Positions 10,126 to 21,278 of a stretch of DNA of 64,000 nucleotides are shown here, one piece after another (within the stretch, counting starts at the first letter, position 1; each line of letters opens with the position of its first letter). The notes beneath the pieces were generated by a model that was not told the DNA's origin, searched no databases, and was given only the letters and a program-made list of their open reading frames with translations. This stretch comes from Nelumbo lutea (Eukaryota > Streptophyta > Magnoliopsida > Proteales > Nelumbonaceae), in NCBI GenBank assembly GCA_022828595.1, contig JAKGHH010000003.1, positions 54,549,759-54,613,758 of the forward strand, written 5' to 3'. Made by a program: the position numbers and the translations under genes.

Positions 10126-10584
10126 TTACTTTTCTTTGTTTTGGAAGGCCATAAGCAAGTGCTTTTTCTTTGATTCTTCATCAGGAACTTCATCCTGAAT
10201 CTCTAAGAGGTGTTCTTCATCCAGGGTTAATACATTGATTTCCCCTGATTCTTCTTCATCTATACTTGTCTCATTTTTACAAGTACATATTCTATGGCCG
10301 CAACATTCTTCTGAAGAGGTTGACAATTCTCTTTTAGATATATATTCTTCTTTAAATTCTCTTAATTCATTAATCATTTTTGTATTTTTAAGACACTTAT
10401 TAGCATAATGTCCATTTTTTCCACACTTGAAACAAGTGGGGCTTTTGTTTTCTCTTCTTTTAGAGAAAGTTGGTTTCTTGTTTTTCTTCTCTTCTTTTAG
10501 AGAAATTTGGTTTCTTGTTTTTCTTCTCTTCTTTCCTTTTATAAACTTGTATATCGGTTTAGGACGAGATGGCTCAGGGGCCAT
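10126..10584 (-). pseudogene. Caulimovirid coat-protein C-terminal part with zinc knuckle
   Basis: A 152-residue frame. A basic N-terminal tract (an internally repeated Lys/Arg segment) precedes a CX2CX4HX4C zinc knuckle encoded at 10393-10434, then an acidic Glu-rich tail. A basic region plus knuckle plus acidic tail is the usual C-terminus of caulimovirid coat protein. The two near-identical RKTRNQ/SLKEEK blocks (about 10450-10540) look like a short tandem duplication. It lies downstream of the capsid-core frame and upstream of the protease. Confidence 0.75.
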
Positions 10585-10739
10585 TCCAAACTGGAAATAG
10601 AAATCTCCTAACTCTCTTTCTTAATTTGCCTTTTTAAGCATAAATCATTACATAATAAGTCTAATCCAAGTTACTTAATTACTTGGACCAGATATCCATG
10701 GGTATAATGAGGATATAGCATTCTATCGCCTCCTATGAT

Positions 10740-11340
10740 TCAAAGGTAATTTCTAACATTTTCAGCAAATACTGGAGGAAGGCCATAGATAACTTGTTCC
10801 TTCCAATAATTTTGTCTGGAGCCGGTAAGTCTATGAACTTTGGACAAGAAAACATCTTCATACCATCTAAAATCAGATAGTGTTTTACATCTAAGGTTTA
10901 TTAATTGTTCACTTAATCTTTTTGCCATATTATCTGACTCTCATATAAAATGACTAAGGATATTCAAAATTAGAGTCATGATTGCATCTTGAATGGGTTG
11001 GCCTTGACTTAAGACCACTTCTCCATCTTCATCTCTTTTGACTGCATTCAAAATAAAATCATTTTCTACTTCAGTCAAATAGTGAGTTCACCATCCCTTT
11101 AATTGTCCTGTAAAGGATTCATCAGTAATTGTGGCGATTACCTTTTCACCATTCCCAGCCAATTTGCTAGCACTAGCATACATCGTCATATGATATATCA
11201 TTTCATGAATCTGATATCTAAATTTTCTATCCAAATTTCACTCAAAACAAGTATTCCAGTCATAGCCAACCTGGGGCTTAGCTGGTTCTTCAAATAATAG
11301 GTTCACGGGGGTGTGCTTATCTAGATCTAATGAGTTTTCT
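10740..11340 (-). pseudogene. Caulimovirid coat-protein core, several frames
   Basis: Minus-strand pieces between 11340 and 10740 include a Trp/Cys block (YDWNTCFE), a YHMTMYASASK region, a segment with GWWTHYL, and the frame at 10928-10740 with YWKEQVIYGLPPVFAENVR. The last resembles the W-K-E-x-F/V-I-x-G-L-P signature of caulimovirid coat proteins. At least two stops interrupt it. Confidence 0.65.
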
Positions 11341-11685
11341 AATTCTTTTTTTTATTCTTTTTCTTCGTCAAATCCTTCACTCAGTTAATTAATTGGGTAT
11401 GAGTCTGAGGCCTTATCTTCCTTCTCACTTTTAGAAGGTTTAGATGTTTCTCATTGCTCCCATTTTTATGAGGAAATTAGTCTCGTAGATAGCTCCTTAT
11501 AGCTTACCTTTGATAGATCTAGAGGAGTTTTCTATATTTTCATGTCTTTTGGGAAACTTGACATTACTGCCATGGGCTTTTCTCTTTTACTTATTGTCCT
11601 AGGTCTAGAAACCTCTAAGGAACTTAAGAGGGTTTCTATTCTATTGATTTGTTTGTGTAACATGTTAAGACATATATTTGTATAA

Positions 11686-12164
11686 TTATTTTGCTCTATA
11701 ATTTGAGAGCAATGTTCTGGAATAACTGTTTTTTATTCTTTTATTTTTGTTGAATTTTTTTATTGGGTTTGCAATTAGCTCCTCTTTCCCTATCTTTATT
11801 GCTTCTAACGATGGATGGAGTGACTCTACTATCTTTCCAGCAAAGACCGTTTTCCATGCCCTAGAAAGTTTTTCCATAACACAGAGATCCAATTCTTCTA
11901 TAGGAGGTTTTATTTTTTTAATTGCTTTTGTTTTAAGAACCAGTCCCAAAATGGAATATTGTCTTTTGCTTTTATCATGTCGTTATACCATAATTCTCTG
12001 GTGCAATCTCTCTCGGTTTTAGAAAAATTTTCAAAGAACCATATTTTCTTTATGGGTTGTGAGTTAAAATCTAACCTAATTAGGTTTTTGTCTATTTGGA
12101 ATTCTTCATCTAGCTTCAATATATTAATTTCGAAATTTGCCTCTATAGGCTCATAAGATTTCAC
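11686..12164 (-). pseudogene. Viral linker between movement and coat protein
   Basis: Two overlapping frames (12164-11910 and 11949-11686) of charged, helix-prone sequence lie between movement-protein and coat-protein pieces. No domain is recognised; position alone suggests the polyprotein linker. The region 11340-11686 continues with short frames and stops. Confidence 0.45.
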
Positions 12165-12870
12165 TAACTGGGTCCCTATTGGAGTTGTATGATAATCTGA
12201 AGGTGGGGTATCTACTAATCGAGGCTCTTCTAAACCTTAGTTCTACAGATCCATCTTGTTCACTGAATATTGAAGCTGGTTCAGTGGACTCCATGGGTCT
12301 AGGGGGTCCAATTCTAGCTATTGACCAACTATCTGGTAATTTCACGTCTTTCCATGTGATTTTCCTAGGAATGGTAACATTATTCCTAGCGTTCGTCTGA
12401 AACATGGTAGTCATTCCCCTTGTTTTTGTAATCCTTGTATTAGGGCAAATAGTATCCATGGTCTTAAAGTAGACCCTATAGACTAACGCTATTTTCAGTC
12501 CTAATTTCATGTCAAAACCTTGGGTCTGTAACCTAAGGGTTAAGGCTTCATGTATCCCTGGGTCCGTTAGTGATACCGAAAAATTAGGGAAAGCATTGAA
12601 ATAGATAGGACCTTGATGAAGACTTCCTTCTATGACTCCTAATAAGGAATCGCTGAACTTATTATTTATGTCTTGAGTTTGTCAAATAGGCTAAAGCAAC
12701 TGTTTGGAGACCTAATCTTGTTAATGGTTTTATGGCTACCTAGATTAAGCCAAAGTGTATAAAATGAAATCAAGCTTCTTTTTATAATTTTCTATTACTC
12801 ATCTATCTATAAGGGGAAAGGTCTCTGATTAGTTTCCTATAGCTACAGTTCTTACATTAAGATCTGTTTT
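12151..12870 (-). pseudogene. Caulimovirid movement-protein-like segment, frameshifted
   Basis: The minus strand near 12740-12690 has LGLQTVALAYL. After a shift, GSLHQGPIYFNAFPNFSVSL and a DPGIHEALTL block lead into the 119-residue frame at 12510-12151, with IPRKITWKDVKLPDSW. Together these resemble the core of 30K-type movement proteins of caulimovirids, which act at plasmodesmata. This segment is the main reason for calling the locus viral rather than gypsy. No single intact frame remains. Confidence 0.65.
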
Positions 12871-13079
12871 TAAGCTAAACATTCATCTCTTATAGATTTT
12901 TGAGGGTGCAACCTTGGGTATGGTCATTTTGTAAGGATTTTTCTATATTACTATAGTTTATTTCTTTTGTATTTTTTATTGACATCGACTTTGTCAAGGA
13001 TGAACTTGTACCACTCTCGTTAGAGTTTTCTTTTACACTAGAGTCTGTCTTGAATAGTTTCTTCATCGTATCATTTCAC

Positions 13080-13337
13080 TTCACCAATTAATTGTCAATC
13101 AACTACAATGGCCTTCAATTCTTTACGGCCTAAATGCAACTTCGACCTTGGTTCAAGGATTATAGCCTTGGTGAAATTGGCAGATGTCTAGGTTGTCTAG
13201 CTTGAGTTATAGCCAAGTGATATCTTCGAAGAAACTATAGTCTGTGGGTTCTAGCCAAAGGTTCTAAGAGGTATCTAGTTAAGAGAAAATCCTAATAAGG
13301 TAGGTACAGGAGAATGAAGGTTAGATAGGGATCAATG
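13080..13337 (-). other. Viral leader between primer site C and the coding region
   Basis: This segment is closely matched at 3394-3641 (copy A). It has repeated GGTTCTAGCCAA-type motifs and no convincing long frame. In copy A the match stops at 3394, which marks the truncation of that unit. Confidence 0.6.
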
Positions 13338-13815
13338 GCTTTGATACCAATTGTGGTGTGAACAGTAATAGTGAATAGTAATAGTGAAGAGTGAAGTAAC
13401 GTGAATATATATATGTATGCTATATGCAAAGTATCAATACGCTGGGAAAAACCATAATGACAAAAATATGTAGAGAAAACTAGAAATAGTAGGAAAGTAT
13501 CGTAACGAAAATATATTACTGATAGTACTTACAGAAAGGGATCGAAAATACTTTGAAAATGACACTCTTGCTCACAAGTACAACAACACTCAGAAAATTC
13601 TTACAACAATCCTTACTGCAAACACTCAGAAGGAAAATAAGACTACTGGACTCTTCTTTTGCTTGAGATTTTTGCACCAGAAAGCATTGCACACCGAGAA
13701 CTGGAGGAAGCGTTCCTTTTATAGAGACTGTCGAGGATTTTGGAGAAAGGTAGAGAGGAACTGCTTTATTCAAGCTTATCCTGAATGCCTCTATGATTAA
13801 GATTCCTTTTGGAAG
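13338..13815 (-). promoter_or_regulatory. Viral leader, promoter and primer site, copy C
   Basis: Primer site at 13338-13349 (minus-strand TGGTATCAAAGC, one change) and TATAAAAGGA at 13714-13723. It is homologous to units A and B. It alone precedes movement and coat segments in the natural order. Confidence 0.65.
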
Positions 13816-14200
13816 CTTGATCAAAAGAAGGATTGTGCTAGACTCGGAAGGTGTTGTGGCTTTGCTCTTTAGAAGATAGGGTATGTGCTTTATTCTTCTC
13901 AAGAGCCTTCTTACTTTTATTAGTTGAATGTCATTTGACCCTTGGCTTCAATTCAAATCCAAACCTTTAAGTTGCAAAAGGTACCATCAAGAGAGAATCA
14001 GAAGTTTTATCTCTTTTCTTTCCATGCCCAATTGAATGAAATAATCTCCACTGTTATTTGAAGTACGAGAGTACATCGTCCAACCCTTAGCTTCAACTCA
14101 AATCCAAATCCTCAAGTTGCAAGAAATATCAAGAGAGAATCAGAGGTTCTTTCGTTTTTGTAAGAGTTTCAAAAGAAAAGGTTTGTATCCTATTTAATTC
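13816..14200. repeat. Repeat-like flank of the viral locus with an internal duplication
   Basis: AGCTTGATCAAAAGAAGG and the following bases recur at 6008-6058 (direct) and at about 3215-3310 (inverted). Two related segments at 13939-14016 and 14085-14160, both with ATCAAGAGAGAATCAGA, form a diverged tandem pair. This may be LTR-derived. No coding content. Confidence 0.45.
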
Positions 14201-15880
14201 ACAAATATAAAAAATCAATTTATTTGAATTTGTTTTCATTTTTCTTGCATTTAGATTTGTACACGAGATTTGTGTCAACATGGACATTTTTTCTACATGC
14301 AAAGCCTATCCTTGTTATATGTGAATTTGTTGCAATGGTTGAGAGATCACCCAATAATACTTAACAACTTCATTCTTTGGCAACAAATGGAGAGCCCCAA
14401 ATCTGACAACCACTCACATATTCATCCTTTCTTCCTTTTTTTTTTCTTCTCCTCCTCTCCCCTCCTTCATTGTATCCATTGACATTGAACCAACAATTGT
14501 AAGTTCCTCCTCTCCCCCCATTCTCTCTCTCTCTCTCTCTCCTTGTTCTTCTCTTTCCATTCCCATCATTCTTCCTCATCCTGCTTCTCAATTGATGAAA
14601 TACATTAGAGTTGCTATTCCTCTTCAGCCTCCAAAAATCACAAAACGCCACTATCATTGTCGATGCTTACATTTGTTGGATAAATGTGACACATATAATA
14701 ATGGCAGAAGACAATGTTCCCTTATATCGTTCAAGAGGAAAAAACTTAAGTTAAGGCTCAAATTGGATTCAAAAGAAGGTGTAACATAGGTCATTTCAAA
14801 AAGTTTTAGGGCCATTTAGTACTTTGTCCAAGTTTTGAAACATTTGACCGCATTAAACAATTAGGCCATGTTTTACCATTTTAGACCTATTTTAACTTAT
14901 AATGTTCAAATTTAAATACGAATGGGTTTTTAGACATTAAATTTCTAAAAAGTGTTATCAAATGCCACCTATCACTACCCCAAAGTACAAGGTGGCAATT
15001 TATAATTTTATCCCTGAAAGTATTATAAAAATTAAAGTCAAAACACTTTACACCCAATTAGCATAAGTCTCACTCATTAAAAATCACATTTTTAAACTAT
15101 TGTTGACTTGGACGGTTGAACTACTCAACCTGTCACCCAGAGGTAAAAGTTAGGTGGATTTAACTATAAACTTGCAAAATCCTTAAAACATGTTGCCTTA
15201 GTCAATAACTCGTTGGCATTGGGTAAATGAATCATGGAATCATTCAACTCGTTAATCAGGGCAATGATTCAATAATTCAATCAATTTTAGCATTTTGTTT
15301 GAAAATTAAAAAATTAACAAAAAGGAAATAAGATGAAACCCACAAGGCTTCGAACAAAGAGAGGTTTCATTTCATTAACAAAACATAACAAACATAAAGA
15401 AGAAAAACAAGCAGGGAGGGAAAATTTGTTGCCTATTGGTGGTTGCAAAACATACTTATTAACAATAAACAAGTTGAACAATGGAAGAAATTGATTGCAG
15501 TAGAAATTTTAAGATAGTGACAAAGTTGAGGGATTGGTGAGGAAGTTTGAGAGAGATAGAGAAAGGGAGGGACAAATAGAAAAAGGTGAAGATCTTGGTG
15601 AATAAAACAAAAACAAATCTATTACCAATAAATAACAGCAATGGAAAGAAAGAGAAAACAACTACGAGAGAGAGAGATTATTAATGGCAAATGTGTTTTG
15701 TTAGTGAAGGTGGTTTATTCTTTCTTTGTACTTCATTTCTCATTCTACAAAAATGACACTTATACCTAATATAAAAGACAAGAGATGCTTAGACTTCATA
15801 TTCTTGTCCAATGACTACTCATATATTAATATATGATCAAATAATTGATAATTTTATCATTGCAAGACCTTGTACATTCT
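14201..15880. other. Intergenic, nothing recognised
   Basis: AT-rich with short low-complexity frames. A (TC)10 microsatellite lies at 14522-14541, and purine-rich runs occur near 15650-15680. I see no TE ends, RNA gene or conserved protein. Confidence 0.6.
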
Positions 15881-15889
15881 ATGCATTAT

Positions 15890-18800
15890 TTTAGTGATTA
15901 TACATTTTACTTTATGCTCAAAATGGACATCTCTAAAGCATATGATTAGGTGGAATAGAGTTTTCTACTACATTGTATGCCTTCACTGGGTTTCTCATTT
16001 GACTAATGTGCCTTGATAAAGCAATGCGTATATGCTAGTTCCATGAAAACATTAATCAATGGTGCCACTATGAAGAGCTTTATACCTTTTTGAGGGATGC
16101 CCATTATCCCTATATTTATTATTGCCTTGAGCTCTATCTTAAATGTTAATACATTCAATACATAATGGAAATATGCAAGGCTTCTTTGTACATTCACATT
16201 TGCATCTAAATCATTTAATGTTTATTAGTGATTATATCCTTTGGGTGAAGCTACAATTGTTGAAGTATGCACCATGAAATTTATATTGGACACTTTCTGT
16301 AGGTGGTTAGGACAGGTGGTGAACTATGAGAAATCTTATATTCATTTTAGTAGAAATACTCCACCAAATGTGAGGAGTTCTATTATGAACTTGTTGGTTG
16401 TGGTTGGAATGAGTTGTATGGATACTTATTTAGGTGGGCCGCTTCTAGAAGCCTCACAACATGCATCATCTTGGTAGTTTATTATTGATAGAGCTCACTC
16501 GAAACTCAAAGGGTAGAAGTCCAATATCCCTTCCCATGCAAGCAAGACAATTCTTGTTAAATCCACACTTCATTACCACTTTATCATATGTCATCATATT
16601 CCCTTCAACTTTCAATTGGCAAGACATTAAATGCAATTTGTAGGGATTTCTAGTGAAGTGTTAAAGAAGAGAAACAACCAATTTATTTAAAGGAAAAATT
16701 ATAGTCTGAGTCAGCTCAACATTTAAAATGATGCTACAAGTTGGTTTAGAAACTAATAGAACTCTAACAACTGACTGTACATTTCAAATTATAAAACCCC
16801 CTCCATGTCATTGGAGGCTTATGTGGTTATTGCCAACATGTGACTCTTAATCCATCTCAAACACAACAAAAAAACTTATATTGAAATTGCCCTTAATGTT
16901 GGGTTATTTGAAAATAAAAAAAGGGTTTTCAGTTTCTCTCTCCCTCCCACTCTCTTACTCCCACAATCGTCTCTCTACTCAATGATTGTATGATTTGAAA
17001 AAAAAAGGATTTTACATTCTCTCTATTAATCTTTCTTGTTCTTTCCCTCTCTATCAATCTACCGTTCTCCCTCAATCTCTTTCATTATGTTTCTCGGTTA
17101 ATCTCTCATTCTCCCTCTCTCCCTCCCTCTCTCTCTCTCTCTCTGTCAATCTCTCATTCTCCTTCAATCTCTATCATTCTCTCTCAGTTTCTCACCTGCT
17201 CCCTCTCTCGTTCTTTTTTTTTCTTACACATTTATATGGTATTAATCAAACTGTATTAAAGAAACTATTGGCTACGAAATTTACACCAACTTGATAGAAA
17301 TTATAGCTTGACTATACAAGTTGTTGGCCTTATGTTTTGTTATGCCTTATACGGTCTGATTAATATTGTATGTGTGTAAAAAAAGTAAAAAAATAACAAG
17401 GTAGGGAGAGGAAGAAAGATTTAAGAGAGAATTATAGAGATTGAGGGAGAAGGAGAGATCGGTAGAGAGAGAAAATGAGGGATGAGAGGTTGACAAAAAA
17501 AAAAAAAAAGAATAAGAGATATTGAGGAAGAATGATAGATTGATGCACACACACACACCCAAATTGACAAAGAGGACATAAATATAGAAATTGAAAACCA
17601 TTTTTGTTTATTTTCAAATCATATAGTCATTGAGTGAGAGAGTGGGAGGGAAATCGAAAGACAAAGGGAGTAGGAGAGAAACTAAAAACCCTTTTTTTTA
17701 AATAATCCAACATTAAGGGCAATTCCAATATAGGCTTTTTAATGTGTCCAACATGGGTTAAGAGTCCCATGTTGGCAACAATCACATAAGCCTCCGATGA
17801 CATGGAGGGGTTTTTATAATTTAAAGTGTAGAGACGATTGTTAGAGTTTTGTTGGTTTTTTAACCAATCTACAACATATTTTAAATGTTCAGCTGGTTCA
17901 CACTATAATTTCCCTTATTTAAAAGCATGGAATTTGTTTTTATGTCCAGTGAAAAAGATGATGTTTGGGGTTTAGGGATCTAAATATAATGAACAAGTTT
18001 CTATTATTGGGTGTAGGTCCTTAAATGCAAATACTTAAGGGACAAATCTTCTGAGGAAAACAAAAGAGTGCAAGATCTCCTATTTGGGCAACTTTACTAG
18101 ATTGTAGAATGGATATAGTAAAAGGGTCTAGGTGGTTGATTTCTTTTGGTTGGAGCGTGAGTGTTTTTATGATCCGTGGTTGACATCAAGCCTTATTTAG
18201 AAACCACCCTCATAGCCCACATGTGAAAGAGTTGCTTTGCTTATTGATAGATCAACATCACCTTGGAATTCCTCCATGTTTGCATACCGCTTCAATATAA
18301 ATGAATCTCAAGAGATCCATTCTGTCCCACTTCCTAGGGATGCACCAATTTAAGACGATAAACTTGTATGGCTATTGACTTCTCATGGTCATTTTACATT
18401 CAATTCGGGTTACAAGCTCTTAATTAACCCAACATATTTTAGGATCATCCAATTCTACCAGGGTGTGTTATGGTCTTATTTGGAAGACCTTATAGATAGA
18501 GACTCCCTCTGCTTATCCTTCACATAAAATTTTTCATATGGCATTGTTGTATTCACAAGTGATCTACTAGTGAGAAGTGAAATGGCTAAATGCGCACTTG
18601 ATGTCAATCCAACTAGTAGACTTTGTAATGAGGAGATTGAGACTATACGCCATCTTTTTTGTCTATTCAATGGTGCACCCTATATGGTTTGCATTACCAA
18701 TTAGATTTCGACCTCACTATATAATAACTCGTAAGGGTGGAGATTCTGGTTGAGACTTGGATTCAATTTGATAATGCTTCCATGACAGGTCTTGTGCATT

Positions 18801-19533
18801 GCTTCATGATGATCGTTGCTACCATGTGGTTTATTTGGAAGCTTATAAATAGAGTAATTTTTTTATAATGCCCAAATCTCCCTTGTCTTATCTAGTTTAT
18901 TGTATTCAAGCCCATTGTTTCAAAACTTTTACATCATCTATAGAGAACAAGTAATCAACAACAAAATTTGGTTAGGCATATTTCTACTTCTACACTTGGT
19001 TGTAGAAAACCTTCTATTGGTTCTGTCAAGATTAGTATTCATGGAGCATGGCATCCCTTGTCTAACGGTGATTGGAGTTGTTGTTCGTGATTCAAAAATC
19101 ACTTTTCTAATTGGTTGAGCCTGTTTGGTACCATCCTCTTCTATGGAAGAAACATAGGCTCTTGCAATTTTTTGAAGATTTACAGAAGGCCAAAAGTTTG
19201 GCATATTGCAAGCTCTACAGATAGAGAGCAATGCCAATGGCATAGCTTGGATCTTCTCTAAACTCTCATACAGATCCTCCTTTGAGGCTTCACTACATTA
19301 TTTAGGAATTCAGAGGTCTACTATCATCATTTTCTCAGTCTGTAGTGCTACATACATTTCAAAGTTGTAACAAATTAGCTTACCATCTTGCTAAATTTTC
19401 TAATCAACAATATTTTATCTAGAACTTGGGTATCACCTCCATCCTTTGTAAAGTAGATACTCACCTCACAGATGTAATCTTGTTAAATGTTGAATGAAAT
19501 GTTTCTATGGGCTTCCAAAAAAGAAAAAAAAAA
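15890..19533 (+). mobile_element. Decayed LINE, plus strand, split by a foldback element
   Basis: Plus-strand RT traces begin near 15905 (a damaged form of the KMDISKAYDRVEW motif) and continue to 16650, including VNYEKSYIHFSRNTPPNV. After the foldback insertion (16692-17914) the element resumes with the post-RT region, a zf-RVT block (C...NEEIETIRHLFCLF, about 18600-18670) and an RNase H remnant in which the last active-site Asp is Tyr (CNKLAYHLAKFS, about 19370-19400). A poly-A tail is at about 19517-19533. Many stops; no intact frame. A 5'-truncated, old L1-clade insertion. Confidence 0.75.
16692..17914. mobile_element. Foldback Mutator-like MITE, 1,223 bp, ~560-bp inverted arms
   Basis: The left half and right half are reverse complements along most of their length (about 16692-17255 and 17347-17914), leaving a loop of about 90 bases. 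Ends are GGAAAAATTATAG and CTATAATTTCCC. A 9-base TSD TTATTTAAA is exact at 16683-16691 and 17915-17923, which with long TIRs indicates the Mutator superfamily. The arms hold CT/GA-rich tracts that give spurious Ser/Leu frames. No transposase. It interrupts a LINE. Confidence 0.9.
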
Positions 19534-19908
19534 ATTCTCAGGGCTATATAGCCTATTATTTGTTGTAACGGGTTGATTTGTTCAACCTGGGCATTGAACT
19601 GATGACCCGTCACCCACACCATAAGAAATTTAACATATATTGACAAACATAAACCATCGGTATACACCAAACTTTTGTTGGTATATGGCATTTTTCCTGT
19701 ACTGCAGATAAGAAACCGGGTCAAACTTTGGTTCAAATTTTAAAACACTGATTAAAATAGGATGCATCTCCACTAAATAAGGATTATTATGTGTAGTAAG
19801 GGGTGTCTTCCTAATTCTTGGGCCCCATTTGCTTTTTGAGAAGCTATTTACCCAAGTAAATATTTCTTAGGAAACACTTGCTGGGTAAGTGCATTTACCC
19901 ATGTTCTT
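19534..19908. other. Spacer, nothing recognised
   Basis: DNA between the LINE tail and the next MITE. A segment with CAACCTGGGC...GACCCGTCACCC (about 19575-19615) resembles 15100-15145 and may be a small dispersed repeat. No gene. Confidence 0.5.
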
Positions 19909-19917
19909 TTTTATTTT

Positions 19918-20297
19918 GGGCAAATTTTTTAAATTACCCCTAAGGTTTAGAAAATTAACTAACTCTACGCCAACTGTTTCAGTATTGTCTTAAAGTATCC
20001 CTATTGTTTTTGACAATTAACTAAATCATTCTTATCGTCAGTGTTCATTAACAAAAAGGTTAAAAAGATGATTTTGCCCATCACTCAGATTGCCCAAAGA
20101 AAATAAACAACCTCGACTCATATCTCCTATGTCCACAGGAGCTCTTAGTATGCCCAAATCTTGGAGAAGAGTCTTGGATTTATCTGAACCAATCCGTAAG
20201 AAACCAATGCAGATGACAAGGAGATGCTGGCTCCTTCTATTGCAGCAACCCCGCTCTTCCAGAGAAGCGATGACATAGCAGAAAAAAGAAGAGGAAA

Positions 20298-20328
<31 letters not shown>

Positions 20329-20509
20329 GACTTGGGGAGAATCAAAAAGATAAATATTCCTAAGGGTATTTTTGAAAACAAATTGGTCGCATGATGGCAT
20401 ATGTGATCGAATGTGACAGAAAGTAGGGGTACATTAAGATAATGCTGGAATCGTAGGGGTATAGTTAGTCAATTTCCTAAGGCTTTGAGGTGGTTTAAGA
20501 AATCCGCAC
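19918..20509. mobile_element. Mutator-like MITE, 592 bp, possible captured core
   Basis: Diverged TIRs of about 90 bases (outer GGGCAAATTTTTTAAATTACC against the complement of the right end) are flanked by TTTTATTTT at 19909-19917 and 20510-20518, a 9-base TSD. The core (about 20070-20290) differs in base use and holds a (GA)n tract at 20298-20328. It may be non-TE DNA picked up by the element, but I do not recognise it. Confidence 0.75.
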
Positions 20510-20518
20510 TTTTATTTT

Positions 20519-20858
20519 TTAGGTAAATAAAACAATAATTGTTTTAGTCATAGAAACATTATTAAAAGGGAAATTTGTCCCATCCAAGTGTTGGCAACTT
20601 CCCCATGTGGGATGGGTATCACTTACCCCAAGTAAGTAATATCCAAGAAAAATAAAATTTCATGAACCCCACATAAATTTGAAAAGAGAACATGAATACG
20701 AAACCAAAAATTCTATTAACCAATTCCCCCCTCAAAATCCAAAAAGCTAACGATTGCATTTGAATTGATTCGATTCGATTGGATTCGTTTACAAATAAAT
20801 CCGATACGATTCGTTTGCAATCCTTGATACACGTGTAATTTGATCCATCCGTGCTTCA
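20519..20858. other. Upstream region of the EAF6 gene
   Basis: No coding content. ACACGTGT, a G-box with perfect symmetry, lies at 20829-20836, and repeated GATTCGATTCGATT motifs near 20770-20785 are a small tandem run. Whether the G-box acts on the gene downstream is inference. Confidence 0.4.
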
Positions 20859-21022
20859 TAACGGGACCGGATCTGCTCCACGCCTCACACCGACTTCATA
20901 CGCCTACCATGCATTGGATCATTTCCCGTAATTATAAATTATTATTCACGGGAGATGTGCCCAATGCACGGTGCATATGCCTGTGAGGCGCCCATGCGTT
21001 AGGAGGAGCAGATCCCGTTCCG
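20859..21022. repeat. Short palindromic MITE in the EAF6 proximal promoter
   Basis: Arms TAACGGGACCGGATCTGCTCC (20859-20879, last base dropped in the partner) and GGAGCAGATCCCGTTCC (21006-21022) are inverted repeats. Inner matched pairs continue: GCCTCACA with TGTGAGGC, TGCATTGG with CCAATGCA, and TTTCCCGT with ACGGGA. The whole 164 bases can fold into one hairpin around an AT-rich loop. No clear TSD. It ends about 240 bases before the start codon. Confidence 0.7.
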
Positions 21023-21265
21023 CGCCATTCACGGGCGAGAAACATTTTAACTTTTGACGTTTGAACGGAGATTCAATAATTCAACCGAGTCTGGACTCTG
21101 GACCGAAGGTGGCTCAAAATAGCGGGGCTCGTGCCCTAGCGTTCGTCCTACTCGTTTTATAGCGAGTTCGAGCGAGGAAAAAGAGCGCAATAAAGGGCGA
21201 CTTCAATTGGAAGAGGGGCTTTTTAGTTTTTAGTTTTGTTGGAGGATTTGAATCTTCGCGCGAAA

Positions 21266-21278
21266 ATGGAAACTGAAG
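21266..21278 (+). CDS. EAF6: EAF6 exon 1 coding part
   Basis: ATG GAA ACT GAA G, then donor GGTATTTG. Only 13 coding bases, ending after codon position 1. The preceding 5' leader is GC-richer than its surroundings, and no strong TATA box is seen just upstream. Confidence 0.8.

Larger units (their letters stand above)
3394..13920 (-). mobile_element. Endogenous caulimovirid (pararetrovirus) locus, rearranged and interrupted
   Basis: Minus-strand segments match the order of a petuvirus/florendovirus-like caulimovirid: promoter and leader, Met-tRNA primer site, movement protein, linker, coat protein with a zinc knuckle, aspartic protease, and a polyprotein C-terminal region. Three copies of the promoter/leader/primer unit are present (A near 3640-4140, B 5022-6008, C 13338-13815). 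Reverse transcriptase and RNase H were not found. A gypsy fragment (6059-9668) separates the protease break from copy B, and a MITE sits in copy B. All frames carry stops or shifts, so this is a fossil. Caulimovirids do not need to integrate; such loci normally arise by end joining and later rearrangement. Genus assignment is uncertain. Confidence 0.8.

Noticed and set aside
10126..10584. Gypsy Gag zinc knuckle
   Set aside because: Its neighbours (movement-like block upstream, basic-knuckle-acidic layout) fit caulimovirid coat protein better; a separate gypsy Gag with a different knuckle lies at 7639-7899.
16986..17617. Ser/Leu-rich open frames on both strands
   Set aside because: They lie in the CT/GA-rich arms of the foldback element and mirror each other; they are composition artefacts.
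64..20000. Plant tRNA or rRNA genes in the intergenic part
   Set aside because: No cloverleaf with A and B boxes or rRNA core sequence was noticed; the Met-tRNA matches are primer-site complements only.
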